DNA of 64,000 bases, taken from positions 32,430,355 to 32,494,354 of the forward strand of contig CANTUZ010000007.1 of NCBI GenBank assembly GCA_947846985.1, in the 5' to 3' direction. Positions 53,401-64,000 of this stretch are shown here, piece by piece. How positions within the stretch are numbered: the first letter of the stretch is position 1; every line of letters begins with the position of its first letter. The translations under genes and the position numbers were made by a program. Source of the stretch: Fratercula arctica. Lineage: Eukaryota > Chordata > Aves > Charadriiformes > Alcidae. A model generated the notes under the pieces. It did not search any database, had not been told where the DNA came from, and saw only the letters and a program-made list of their open reading frames with translations.

Positions 53401-56400
53401 GAAAGAGGAAGATTGCTGAATGTGCAGCGCTGATTTCAAAACAGGCTTTGCCAAGCAAGGTGAAAAGGAGCTTTCCGCAATCCATTCTGTGTATGGTTAT
53501 TACTACTGATAACAGGACTTTGACTCCCAAGAGAAAGAGTGGGGAATGAATTAGGAAACAAACACATTTGTGTAAATAAAGTTTTTCCAATTCAGATGGT
53601 TTTTAGGAAGTGGGGGAAAAAATATCTGTTTCTCAAATGTCAAGTACTTGGAAGACTGAAAATAGATCACCGGAATAAATAAATTAACCCAGAAGACAGG
53701 ACTGATGCTCTGCAGGCATCAGGGATTAAATAAATTCACTAAATTCAAAGTGGTATTCCAGATAAGAGCTCTTTGTGCTGCAGCATGTACAGCTTATTGA
53801 TTACAGGATTGAGGTGCTGTGCACTCTTGTAAAATGTACTCTGGCTGATACGACTTAATCCTGCGGTAATGTACAGCCCAGTGCACAAAGCATGGTGCTA
53901 GCTCATATTTTCTTATTTATTTTGATTTTGTTTGTGTCTTAATTTGCTGCACCGCATCTGTGCCCTCTCCCACCAGCATTTCCCCGGGCAGCGTTTGCTC
54001 AGGATGAGTGACGAGAGGCACTCCAGAAGGTGCTGGCTCAGCAGGATGAGGGCTGGGCTGCCCAATGGGAGCCTGCAGGACAGGGGGCCATGGGAGTCTT
54101 TCTTGGTTGTCTTCCCTTCCATAGGGATGTCAAGCCTGAGCACCTCACTTTTCCATTGCATTGCATGGGCTGGATGCAAGGACTAGTGGTCCCCGCGTGC
54201 CGGTGATGCTTGGTTGATATAGGGAGCCTTGGGGCAGCTCAGATGGAGATACTTGTTCTGCAAGACTTCCACATTTTGTTATGTGAGTCCACCAAGGCAG
54301 TAGAAGTGTGTCTAACCAAGGTGAAAACCCTACCTCTCCAGATAAGATGGAAATTTTCTGGATAAAAAGAAAAAGTAGAAAGTTTTGTAAGTCCTGCTGG
54401 GTCAAAGCAAGAAATCCCAGAAGGGATGTTATACACCAAGCTGAAAAGAATTTTAGTTAAGTTCCAGTTAAGCTGTTTTCCACAGTAGAGGGTGCTTTCA
54501 CCCTCCTGGTCAGATATTGAACTGCCAAGGTCATTTCACACTAATAGAGAAGGATATTTCTTTCCTCCTTTGGAAGCTCTCCTGCCTCTGGTGCTCAGCC
54601 CAGCTCTCCCCTGCAGGTTGCTTTGAAGAGCCAGCAGACCGCTCCAAACATGAAATTTTACCATATAATTTACCAAGACAGAGAAAAATCGCCTCACCTC
54701 TGAAGGTGTGAGAAAGCAGCTATACACAGCAGTGATGCTTTCAGGGCATGCTGGTCTCCTGGTCCCTCTCTCCTCGGGGTTTCTGCCAATCACCCAGTAC
54801 CTTCTTGGCCTTGGGGGCTCTTTTGGTGCCAGTTTTCTGACTCATCAGTAAAAAAAGTTGGTCTGACCAAGGGAAAAAACTTTTATCATTAATTTTTGCC
54901 TCCCTGGTATGAGGGAACAGCTGAACTAAGAAGCTGCAGAGGCTCAATTTTTGGGTAACTTCCCCCAATCCCCATATCTCCCACAGGTTTGGCAAGTCTC
55001 CCAATATCTTACTTCACCAAAATCAAGCCTGTTAATCTCAAGACATATAGCCTCTACTATGTAACACTGCATCCTGAGCACGATCCACAGGGCCTGTATT
55101 TTAAGACCCAAGATTCATTAATATTTCCTGCAGAGCATTCAGTAAGTAGCAAATAAAGCAGGAAGTGTCCCAGATGTTGGAAAGAAAAAATGGAATTATT
55201 CATTGCTTACTAACGTCAAATGCTAATGTGAGAAAAGCATCCTTGAAGAAATCCTTGACTAAAATTCATCAGAGTGATGTGAAATCACTGTTTTAATTAT
55301 GCATTTTTGAATGTATTTATTAGTCCCGGTTCTGATCTGAGTTACAGATGTTTAACAGTGATAAGGGTCTACTGCAGTCTTTGGAATTACTCATGATTTA
55401 TAATGACAAAACTTGGATCAGAATTAGGTCCTTGTCACTACTCTGTAATATCCTTTCATCAAACTTCTTCACATTCAACAGATGAAAGAGACAGTGGTTT
55501 CTGCAATTTCAAACCCTACCACTGAGTCCATTAGCTTGTTTTTTGAAATTTCTCCTCCAGAAACGACGATTCGCACACAAAATTTTGTCTGCTTGAGTTA
55601 TATTTGCCACAAGAAACTTGAGAGCAAAGGAATTAGTCTCTTAATTCCACCAAAATGATGTGTTTGGTTAACAGTTGTACTGCCTACAAGTGTTGCATTT
55701 TAACAGAGGAGGTAATTAATTTAGTTATGCTAGTCTATAATCTCATCCTCTCTACCCTTATTGTTGTGACTACTACAGTATGCTCAATACCAGAGGCTTT
55801 TTTTTAAAAAAAACTTCCATTCAAGAATGATTCAAAGGCGAGTGTTTTTCAAAAGAATGATGGAGTTTTAAACTATTGCTTGTTCTAGAGCTGATCCAGA
55901 ATGAGCAAGTCTCCAGGGATAGTTTATTCCCTAAGGCATGAATGCATGATTAAGCTAAATGTATTCCATAAATGCCTTGATGACATTAAACTAAATTTTT
56001 TAAAGAACAGATGGAGAAAGTTAATAAATATTTCATTCTATAATATAAAACTCACTTCTATATTCACAACTTCAGGGATCCTCAGCTTCATAGATATCAA
56101 TAAGTCTGATGGATTTCTTGCTCCATTCTCATTCTTCTGCCCTGGTGTCTCTTATGGGATCATCATTTCTGCATGCTTGGATTGTTTTATGGGATCAGGG
56201 AAAGGCAAGTGACTGTAAATCTTGACCTCTTCTGCTCCTGGATTATATACTTTTATTCTTTGTGACCGTAAGTGTTCATCTCTACACCGAATAGATAATT
56301 AAATGACAAAGATTATTCAAAGGGAATTTATAGTGAGAAATTATCACTTGGAGAGCTGATGGGGCACAGGCATAACCCAAGGAGATACCATGAAAAAAAC

Positions 56401-57405
56401 AGTTTAGAATGGCCAAATGAAACACTAAAATATCTGTGTATTTGTAAATGTCATGAAACATCTATTCACTGGGAAAAAAAACCCTTGCCTTTTACCTCTA
56501 TATACTGATTCTGTTCAAACAAATTTTCTATTAATGGAAAACAGTGTGAATTTTGCTTAAGAACTATAGACCAAGCCTGTTGTTCATATGAAAGAACTAA
56601 TCTTTACATGTGGGAATTACAATTTCTCACTCTATGTTTGCCATGAATCTTGTAAAACAATAATTAGAACTTGCTCCAAAAGGAAAGAAATGCCAGACTT
56701 GAACAGTATTTTAGGAAGAGCATTAACAAACATTTTTATACTGCCAACAATCTTCACTGCTTTCTAGAAGAGATTTACATTACCTTATTAATTAACTACA
56801 CTGAGTCAATAGTATGACATAAAGCTTGGGAGATATATGTTTAGCACAAACTATGACATTCATGAGAAAAGCGTGCATTTTTAGGAAGTTTGATTTAAAA
56901 TCTATGCAAATGACTTCAGCAAGCAAGGATCCAACAAACTACTTCAAAGCATCAAAATCCAGCCTGAAAAACATGACAAGCTCAAATCTTTGTCATTTCT
57001 CAAGTGTCTTTACAAACCTCCGCATATGCAGCATAAATTACTTCACCTCAATACCTCAATAGTTTGGTGTAGAATTAACATGCATAACTCCTCGTAGGAC
57101 CACTGCATTCTGTCAGACAATGTACACCTGAGCCACTGCAAGAATTTAAAAGTATCTAAATGGTATATGATTTGTCTCTTTGGAGCTGACTCTTGTGCTA
57201 CATCTGTAGAATACAGCAAAGTCCCATGGTCTACCATAACAAACAAAATAAAAAATAACAGTGCCATAGTTCCCACTCCCTTTCCCCCAGTTCTGAACAC
57301 CTTTCTGGTTTGGGGTTGAGAATTGCCACAACATTGCTTCCGGAGAAAATATTAAATGCAGAGCAATGTGGTACTGTAAAGAAATACTAATTAATTCATG
57401 TTAGG
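50421..57405. other. Intergenic, 3' flank of the TMEM182-like gene, no gene seen
   Basis: No convincing exon. AT microsatellite-like sequence lies at 50,650-50,675 and TG-rich sequence at 51,812-51,845. The minus ORF at 57,043-57,300 starts with a hydrophobic stretch but lies past the predicted poly(A) signal and has no recognisable domain. Confidence 0.5.
51537..51563. repeat. T16-A11 junction tract
   Basis: Sixteen T directly followed by eleven A. The two halves are complementary and could fold back. Confidence 0.9.
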
Positions 57406-57425
57406 TTTCATGCCACATAAATTGG

Positions 57426-57431
57426 TTTATT
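57426..57431 (-). terminator. Possible polyadenylation signal of the TMEM182-like gene
   Basis: This is the first canonical AATAAA on the minus strand after the stop codon, about 626 nt downstream. It would give a 3' UTR covering roughly 58,056-57,405. Nothing but position supports it. Confidence 0.3.
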
Positions 57432-58056
57432 CACTTAGTGAAAGTTAGGTTAAGTCCAGGTACATTTGTATCTTCAGAATCAGGGCTTTTAACGAAAAAA
57501 AAAAAAGTTTCTCATGTTTCCCGACATCCCATTAAAATGGTTGTCCTTTGACGTCAATTAGAGCCAGCTAAAAAAAAAAATCATCCTTAATTGCTTTTCA
57601 GAAATAGACATCATAGCGTACACCATCACAGCCAGATTCGATTACCTTTTACAAGAAACAAGGATGCTGGGAACGCTATAAAACTCCAGCTCTGCTGAAT
57701 ATGGATGCAGGGCTCCGGTGACAGCCGGGGGAGGCGGGGGGAGCTGCTTTTCACAGCGAAGGCTCTTTCTTGGGCTGCAGAGAAAAACGGTTCAAAAAAA
57801 CTGACGTAAAACATATAGACATGTCTAAATTTCTCCAAAGTGTAAAAATGTTGGAGCTGGACGTTCAGCTGGGGCTGGTTTTGGACTGACAGTGGTTGAA
57901 TGCTCGGTGCTCCATCCCTGCCTCCCTGTGAGTGAGTGTAATCATGCACCTACGCTGACAATTGTAGCTACAAAAACAATCGAGTCCTCAAAACTTGCAT
58001 ATGTTTCATTACAAGAAGCATCACCAATTTTCTCAAAGGCCTTCTCCAAATTTGTC

Positions 58057-58286
58057 TTACTCCAGGGACTTCATAATGTCTCTGCCGACCAGGTAGAAGA
58101 GGAGTCCGGACAGTAAAACCAGGGGCACCCCCGCTGCGGCGAACATGAACGACCACCCATAGTAGACGTGTACGGGTACATCGTCCATGCACTTCTCACT
58201 TCTCTCCAGAAGGATGTACTTCTGAAAATCAGCGGCAAACTCCTTCCACATCACAAACAGAAATATGAGCAGGAGAAATAAGCCTC
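58057..58286 (-). CDS. Last coding exon of a TMEM182-like claudin/PMP22-superfamily tetraspan protein (partial gene)
   Basis: The exon encodes about 76 residues. It holds the second half of membrane helix 3, an extracellular loop with one Cys (KCMDD), the signature YYGWSF, helix 4 (AAAGVPLVLLSGLLFYLVG) and a short cytoplasmic tail ending in KSLE before TAA at 58,057-58,059. A good acceptor precedes it on the minus strand (pyrimidine-rich, TTTCCAG then GAGGC). The open frame continues past that acceptor to a Met at 58,326, but that extension is intronic. The pattern W-x5-AD, C-x-D-x2-P, YGWSF, LL-x-GLLF-x2-VG matches my memory of human TMEM182 closely, with a two-residue insertion. Identity seems only about 40-45 percent, so this may be a paralogue or a fast-diverging orthologue. 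PMP22 and CACNG proteins share the fold but match less well. TMEM182 is known as a muscle and adipose membrane protein; the role here is inferred. The intron phase is 1. Confidence 0.8.
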
Positions 58287-58439
58287 CTGGAAAGGGAGAC
58301 AAAGATGAGTTAGTTATTCTCTGCATGTGAAACGAAGAAATAAAACTGAGAAAGGATGGCAGCAGATTTCCATCTACTCCTGCAGGTCCTTTGCATCAAA
58401 GCTTAGCATTGCAGAACTATTATTCATGACATCGCTCTG

Positions 58440-58600
58440 CAGGTTCCGGTGGAAGCCAAGCCCGCCCGCCGTGGGACACCCGCACCATCATGCCCCACTC
58501 CCGCCCGGCCGCAGGCACTGACATCTCCTGCCCTCACCCCGGCGCCCTGAGGGCTCCGTTACAGCTGGGTACGGCCACGGACAAACGTGAACACGGCTGA
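58440..58600. promoter_or_regulatory. Short CpG-rich stretch in an intron of the TMEM182-like gene
   Basis: GC-rich segment with repeated CCCGCC/CCGGC motifs just upstream (minus strand) of the last exon. It could be an intronic regulatory element. No further support. Confidence 0.2.
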
Positions 58601-60674
58601 TGTTCATGGGGCTAGCTCTGCATTCCTGTCTTAAAGGTGGGCTGTTTTGCCTTTTTTATTTTTAATTTGCCTGAGATGAGTGAGAAGGAGAGACTGAGAC
58701 TTACTTTTTCCTTTTTTATATCTACCCTTCCAAGAAGTGTCAGATCCAGTTCCCACCAGAAATGCAAAGATACAGGGATTGGTCCTGCTGATGGCTAAGC
58801 GTTATCCGGCATCGAACCTGCCAAGCCCAGCCCTGGCACCAGCAGAGCCCAAGCAGATGCCGGAGCGACTGCTGCAGCTCATGGCAGTTCCCTTCCACAT
58901 CTTGTGTTACCCTTCCTGAACCCAAGCTTTGCAACCAAGTACTAAAACACACGGCAAGGAGTACAGATGATGCTATTTCACAGAGAAATAGCACGTAATA
59001 GAGTGGAAAAGGCACGTACTCATGAGGTATTAATCTCAGATGGGCTACTAAATTACAGAATAATTAAAAGAATAATAAACAGCTTATACCATGAGGCTAG
59101 AAAGTCTTTTTCGTGGCAAGTGAGACCTCCTTGGCCCTCCCCTGGAGCCAGGCGGGAGGAGGGCTGAGGCCACACTCAAGCCTGAGCGCAAGGTCAGGCT
59201 CCCGCTCAGCGAGGGTCCGCTCTCCTCGCAGACCCCCAAGCCCTGCAGGATGTCTGCAACCCAAATAGCAGATCTCCCATGAGACCTCACGCTCTCATAT
59301 TTCCAGATGCATACCCGTCGAAGGTCAGCATTTGCAGGAAGATCTTGGTCACATCTGAAAAGCACATGATGACCAGGCACCTCCCGGACCTGGCGCAGCC
59401 CCAGGTGGGTTTGGTGGCTTCGGAGCCGTGATAGGAACCTCCTTTCCCCATAATTCAAAGTGATGGTGGTCGGAGCTAGCAGGTTAAGCTCCCCCGTATG
59501 AAGCAGATGATAAGAACTAGTGTGGCCCCAATATTATTTACTGTGTCACATTAAAGACTAAATACAGTGCATTTTAAAGTCAACATATATTAAAACTAAG
59601 TAGTGGTGTTTCGATGACAGATGTGAAAGCACTTCAGTAATATCTGATCCTGCTACTCCACAGCTAGAAGCTTGCTATTTTTAAATGGTGCCTTATAACA
59701 TACAGATATACGCACCTACACACACATATATGAAAGAAATACATCACAGATTATAATATTTTTATAGTAGAAGTGAACAGTTTGAAATTAATTTAGTTGA
59801 CAAGTTACCACACAGTTCTGTGGATGTGTTGTGGCTTCTGCTGTATTTAATTCCTCCTCTTGCAATTTTTAAATCAAAGGTACTTGTACAATATTTAATT
59901 ATTCTTCCTGGCAACTTATACACTACAAAATCCAACTCCCATGCCGAGCAAAGGAAGTGGGTAAAGCTTGACATTGGTATGTCTGCTTAGTAATGGTGGT
60001 TACTGAAACCTTGGTCCGAGAAAACCTGTCAGTGTTTAACTGTGTTTCTGCTTATAATGGATATAAGCACATCCGCTGCTACAAACCTCCACTTCACATT
60101 GTGTAGCCAAAAAAGAGACTTATGTGAAAGTATAAAGGGTTCAAAGTCCTCCCTATGTGTTGTATAGAAGTTGAAGCTATTCATCCTAAGCTGTCATGTC
60201 TATTAAAGTGCCTCCATTTTACCCTAAAACTGCAAATCGAATCTCAATAATCAAAAATTGGTGTAACCATATGAATATACTTTACATCACCACAGGCTGT
60301 CATTGCAAGCCATTCTCCCTTACGTAGCAAAGTCCTTATGTTTGCTGGAGAGGCAAGCTAGGAGTTAAATAGCAGCTGTTGTAACATTTGCATGTTCATT
60401 GAGATTTTGATACCACTTGAAATTAAGTGCACAAATAAATATTTTACACTTAATATGATAGTTGTGTGCTTAAAATACCAATTATTCTACTATAAGAAAA
60501 CGATTGCATGTTTAAATAGTTACATGTCCTTTACAAAATACAATATATTGATAAGAAGGCAATTAAGTCTTTATTACTGATGTAATTTAAAATTAAATTA
60601 ATTAGATAGCAACTGAACCTTGAAAAGTGCTCTTTTAAAGATCAATTTCTATTTCATTAACTTATAATACCTAC

Positions 60675-60749
60675 CGTAAGAGATGCAAATAAAAATGTAG
60701 CCCCGGCGGGACAGAGGAGACGGGTAAGGTAACGTACTTTTGAATTCTC
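60675..60749 (-). CDS. Tentative upstream exon of the TMEM182-like gene
   Basis: An open segment on the minus strand ends in a donor (TTACG then GTAGGT at 60,674-60,669) in phase 1, the phase required by the acceptor of the 58,286 exon. The join makes a glycine codon and extends helix 3 backwards with LSRRGYIFICISYG, giving a membrane helix of normal length. PMP22 relatives have a similar basic-glycine turn just before this helix. Weak points: there is no good polypyrimidine tract before any AG upstream, so the start at 60,749 is only the most convenient choice; an in-frame TAA sits at 60,760-60,762; and helix 2, normally in the same exon, is missing. The intron would be about 2.4 kb. It could be a chance match. 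Confidence 0.3.
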
Positions 60750-60762
60750 CTACTTTTCTTTA

Positions 60763-63700
60763 AATAACCAGGGGTTTTGCGTTGAATTGGCCCAGGAAAA
60801 TTTAGATGGCCTAAGCCTCATTTATTGAATAAATCAGATTAAAACCTACCAGTTCTTACTAAGGAGGGTGTGGGGAAGCCCTGTGAGCGTCTGGCACCAT
60901 CCCCGAGCTCACCAGGAGCTAAGGATGGGGAAACAGTCCCTGCCCTCGCCCCAGGAGAAGCACCAGGTCTCGGTATGGAAGAATTTATTATTAAACAGGT
61001 ACTGGAGGTGATGGCACAGCCACGGCATCTAAATTAAGTACATTTTCACACTCCAGGAAAATGACAAGAAAATGTAAAGTAAGCAGCCTTCTTCCCTGGA
61101 ATAATTACAGATGAGTGGCAAGGAGTCCCTGGGATTTACACCATCTCCTCGGCGAGAAAAGAAAATCAAAAGGGCAGGTGCGGCTGAAGAAGGATGGTGG
61201 AAGAGCAGAAAGGGCAGCTCACTGAAAACCATTCAGCAAAAAAAATGCTTACTTGAAACAATCACAAGTATTCATGAAAGTGCCTAAAATTTGTCACGCT
61301 TGTAGACATTAGTAGAGTTTTCATAATAAGAATATCAGGATGTTTCACTTCCATATTACCAAAGTAAGCGTTTGGCATTTTTATTTTAAAATACTATTTT
61401 ATTTTGGATTTTTCATCTTTTGAACAGGTCTCACTTTACCACCTCCTTTTTTGGGGGCTTTTAGTCTCAGCCACATCACAAAGACATCTTCTTTCCCCAC
61501 CAGCCCCAAATGGCTTTTTATGTACAGAGATAGATTTCTTCCTACCTTGGGCAGCAAAATGAAAAACTGAAAAAAATCTAATTTTCTGCCTGAGAAATGA
61601 GCCCGACGTCGGCACACGCACCTGAGACACAGGATGGCTGTTGGGTTTGGGTAAGTGAAGACCTCACCAAACCAGACCATCCCCATGCTCCTCTCAGCAT
61701 CCCTGTGCTTCCTACCACTGGAAAATTAGCCAAGTGATCTCTTTCTTTCTCTCCCTTCTCCCATCCCTTCATTAGGATGGTATGGAAAAAAAAAAATTAA
61801 CTGCAAAACACCATCTCGCAGCTGATGAGGTCAATGGCATCTTCTGGGGAGGGGCTAATTGCAAGAAAATTGAAGTAGGTTATTAAATCTTTCTCCTTCG
61901 TACACTGCTAACTGCAGGACAACGAGCCCCGGCGCTCCGTCCCCCCTCCCAGGAGAGGTGCACCTTCCTTGTGAGTAAATTGGAGTTGGGCTTTTTCTTT
62001 CTCTCACTTTATATCCTTGTGACACCTTTATAGCTGCTAATTGTAGGGACAGGTGAGTGAACTCAATCTTTAACTCTTATTCTGTGGAAGCTGCTGAACT
62101 TTCATGTAATCTGCTAATTACGAGAATAATGAACTTTGACTCATTCGCCTTTCTCACTAGTTGCCTCTTACGGATGTTAATAACGAGGAAATGGAGGGTG
62201 ACCTTCAGCTGCCCTTCCATAACTGTCAGCCTTTACTGCACATGGGGAGCCTGAGATTACCAAAATGGAGATGCTTGATTTAGGAAGAGGAATCTGAGCA
62301 CAAAATTCAGCACTTTAACTCACAGGATTGGCAAAGCTGCCTTTTTTTTAATGCAGTTGGCTCACACTGAAGAACAGGTTGGTCTGAGCACACGCCGTGC
62401 TCCTCTCGCAGGATCACGACGTGGCTCTGAAAGCACAGGAGAGGCTTTGTGCTGCCTTTGCCCATTGGAAATGGCCCATGGACACAGTGATCCTATGGCT
62501 GTGGGATGGCACGAGCACGCCTGTGTGTGCCACACGAGTCAGGATGCTGGAGAGACAGCACCGGGACCACAGCAGCTGAAAGAAGTATAGACTGTACATG
62601 GTTCATCATGTATTTGTGCTATCCAGTGTACAACACGCTGATAATGAGCTGCTCTGTAGGTTGCTTAACTTTACCTGGGACACGCATCCTTATTGCTTGC
62701 TTTGAAAACTCACTGTAAGCTCACGCTTTGCCTTTGCGTTCCCTCCAGAGAAGCCTCCCCACCCCTGAGCAAGCCACCAGGCAGAGCTCAGCTCAGTTTT
62801 TCACTTAAGCCTACAGCTGTGCAGCTGGGCCAGACGTATTAGGGCAGCACCACAAGCTCAGCAATTGCCCTAGGTCTGGACAAAGTGTGTGCTCACTTCT
62901 AAGCTTGGTCTCCAAAATGCCCAAAGGAAATGAAAACTGAGGAGCACAAGTACAGAAAACTGAGAAGCACGAGCAAAGTTGTCTCAGCAATTCAAACAGT
63001 TTCCAGAAGCTGCAGTGCAGCATTCACCCAGCCCTCTCAGTGACATTGTAGTGATAATTAATCATATTGTCATCTGACTGGTGAAACAGCGGGACAACTA
63101 GTCACCAGGCAGTGTCTGCCTCCCTCTTGCAAGCACGGAAGCTAAGTCTGAGATGGCAAACGTTGGAAGGAAAGCAGCAGGCCGGCTATTTGCTGATGCA
63201 ATTCGGGTGCTTTTGGGAGGAGGCTGGCAAGGATAACTGCCCAGCTGGGGCGGTAGATGTGCAAATGCAAGCAGCAGCAAATGTCAGATGGGTTCCGGCT
63301 GTATTTCCCGAGTCGCCCAGCAGAGGAAAGCATGGGGGATGACTCCGGTCCTTTGAAAGGGCTCTCAGAAACGCCACCCACCGAGCACTACATTTGTTAT
63401 GATAGCTGGCAGACAGTCAGATTTGTCTTCCTGAAAGTACAGTAAATAAAAGGCATCTCAGAGAGGAAACCCAAAGGGATCTAAGCGATAACAATCTTCA
63501 CCGTTTGGTGTTGAATTCCCCCTGGTGATGGAGGGGTACATGCAGCTCCTCAAGATCATGTCAGGCTGGTTAGCTATAAATGTGCTTGGGACTGCATTTG
63601 CACCAATAATAACTTTAGAGCCTTTCGGTGGTAAACATTGCATCATTTTGCCATGATTAACCGCGGCTGTGATTTCATGACCTCAGCGTGGGCTGCTACC

Positions 63701-64000
63701 AAAGGGGGCAGAGGGAGTTTACGGACAGAATAAAGTTGCATATAAAGGACACCCTGAGAGGCCGGGGCATCTTGCAGCCGTGGCGCCCCATCTCACCATC
63801 CGACTGCCAGACCACATTCCCACTCTACAAATTGCCAGCATTTTCACACTTCCTCAAGGAGAGATCATTTCTGCGAGGGAGGTTAATTAACACTGACCTG
63901 GCAAGCCATGATTAGAAGACAAGATGCGCTTTCTCCTGCGTTGTCTCTTTCCACATCCACTATCCGAAGGAAAGGGACAGCTAGGGAGTTGAAGCTGTAT
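60763..64000. other. Upstream flank or intron of the TMEM182-like gene
   Basis: If the gene resembles TMEM182, exons for helices 1 and 2 and the first extracellular loop should be here or beyond 64,000. I could not identify them: no frame shows the expected GLW-like loop motif or a clean second membrane helix. Confidence 0.4.
61800..62270. promoter_or_regulatory. Candidate conserved non-coding block 5' of the TMEM182-like exons
   Basis: Complex sequence with repeated CTAATT/TAATTAC words and a consensus-like plus-strand donor (ACAG then GTGAGTG, near 62,050), but no coding frame. It may be an intronic or promoter-proximal element, given its position upstream of the minus-strand exons. Confidence 0.2.

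Noticed and set aside
57043..57300. Minus-strand ORF with a hydrophobic start (MALLFFILFVMVDHG) downstream of the TMEM182-like stop codon
   Set aside because: It lies beyond the first poly(A) signal and has no recognisable mature domain or Cys pattern. Hydrophobic starts arise easily in T-rich DNA.
58706..58795. Alternative upstream exon for the TMEM182-like gene: a minus-strand frame (RTNPCIFAFLVGTGSD, then WKGRYKKGK) ending at a strong GTAAGT donor, also phase 1
   Set aside because: Joining it would place YKKGK directly before GLFLLL and leave helix 3 only about 14 residues long, too short to span the membrane. The acceptor is also weak. The 60,675 donor completes the helix better.
59084..59458. 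124-codon minus-strand ORF between the two proposed exons
   Set aside because: Composition is basic and polar, with no membrane helix and no known motif. It lies in the presumed intron and looks like a chance GC-driven frame.
61471..61649. Plus-strand segment bounded by a good acceptor (TTTTAGTCTCAG) and a consensus donor (GGGTTTGG then GTAAGTG)
   Set aside because: All three frames contain stops, so it cannot be an internal coding exon. A non-coding exon cannot be excluded but nothing else supports it.
62811..63023. Minus-strand frame with FWKLFELL and CTCAPQFS that faintly recalls helix 2 of TMEM182
   Set aside because: The would-be helix contains Lys, Glu, Arg and Gln, there is no matching splice donor phase, and the similarity is a few scattered residues.

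Overview
This looks like nuclear DNA from a bird, or possibly another sauropsid. It is AT-rich, sparse in genes and in repeats. It carries a 5'-truncated CR1 LINE ending in the CR1-type octamer ATTCTATG, an older CR1-like reverse transcriptase relic, and an ERVL-like solo LTR with a 5-bp target duplication. There are vertebrate-style splice sites, microsatellites and small CpG clusters, and no operons, CRISPR arrays, rRNA or tRNA genes.

Layout: 1-5.6 kb is anonymous sequence holding the older LINE relic (2.59-3.33 kb). A CR1 copy lies at 5.66-6.35 kb. From 6.4 to 37.5 kb I see no credible protein gene; this part holds a CpG-rich patch (13.84-14.29 kb), microsatellites near 18.2 and 18.6 kb, an AT palindrome at 34.85 kb and a pair of inverted POU-like sites at 32.5 kb. 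The solo LTR is at 37,518-38,144. At 43.01-43.21 kb on the minus strand is an unrecognised 65-codon ORF with a C-terminal membrane anchor. A small CpG cluster at 50.1-50.42 kb overlaps a minus-strand ORF that begins like a secreted protein.

The clearest gene is on the minus strand: the last coding exon (58,057-58,286) of a four-helix claudin/PMP22-superfamily protein most like TMEM182. A tentative upstream exon at 60,675-60,749 matches in splice phase and would complete the third membrane helix. Earlier exons should lie upstream, possibly beyond base 64,000. Everything from about 57.4 kb down to base 1 is then 3' of this gene and looks like a gene desert. In mammals TMEM182 also borders a large desert towards POU3F3, so shared synteny is possible, but this is inference. 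Several AT-rich, homeodomain-motif-rich blocks could be conserved enhancers, which cannot be tested without alignment.

Most open reading frames in the window are chance frames in non-coding DNA and are left out.
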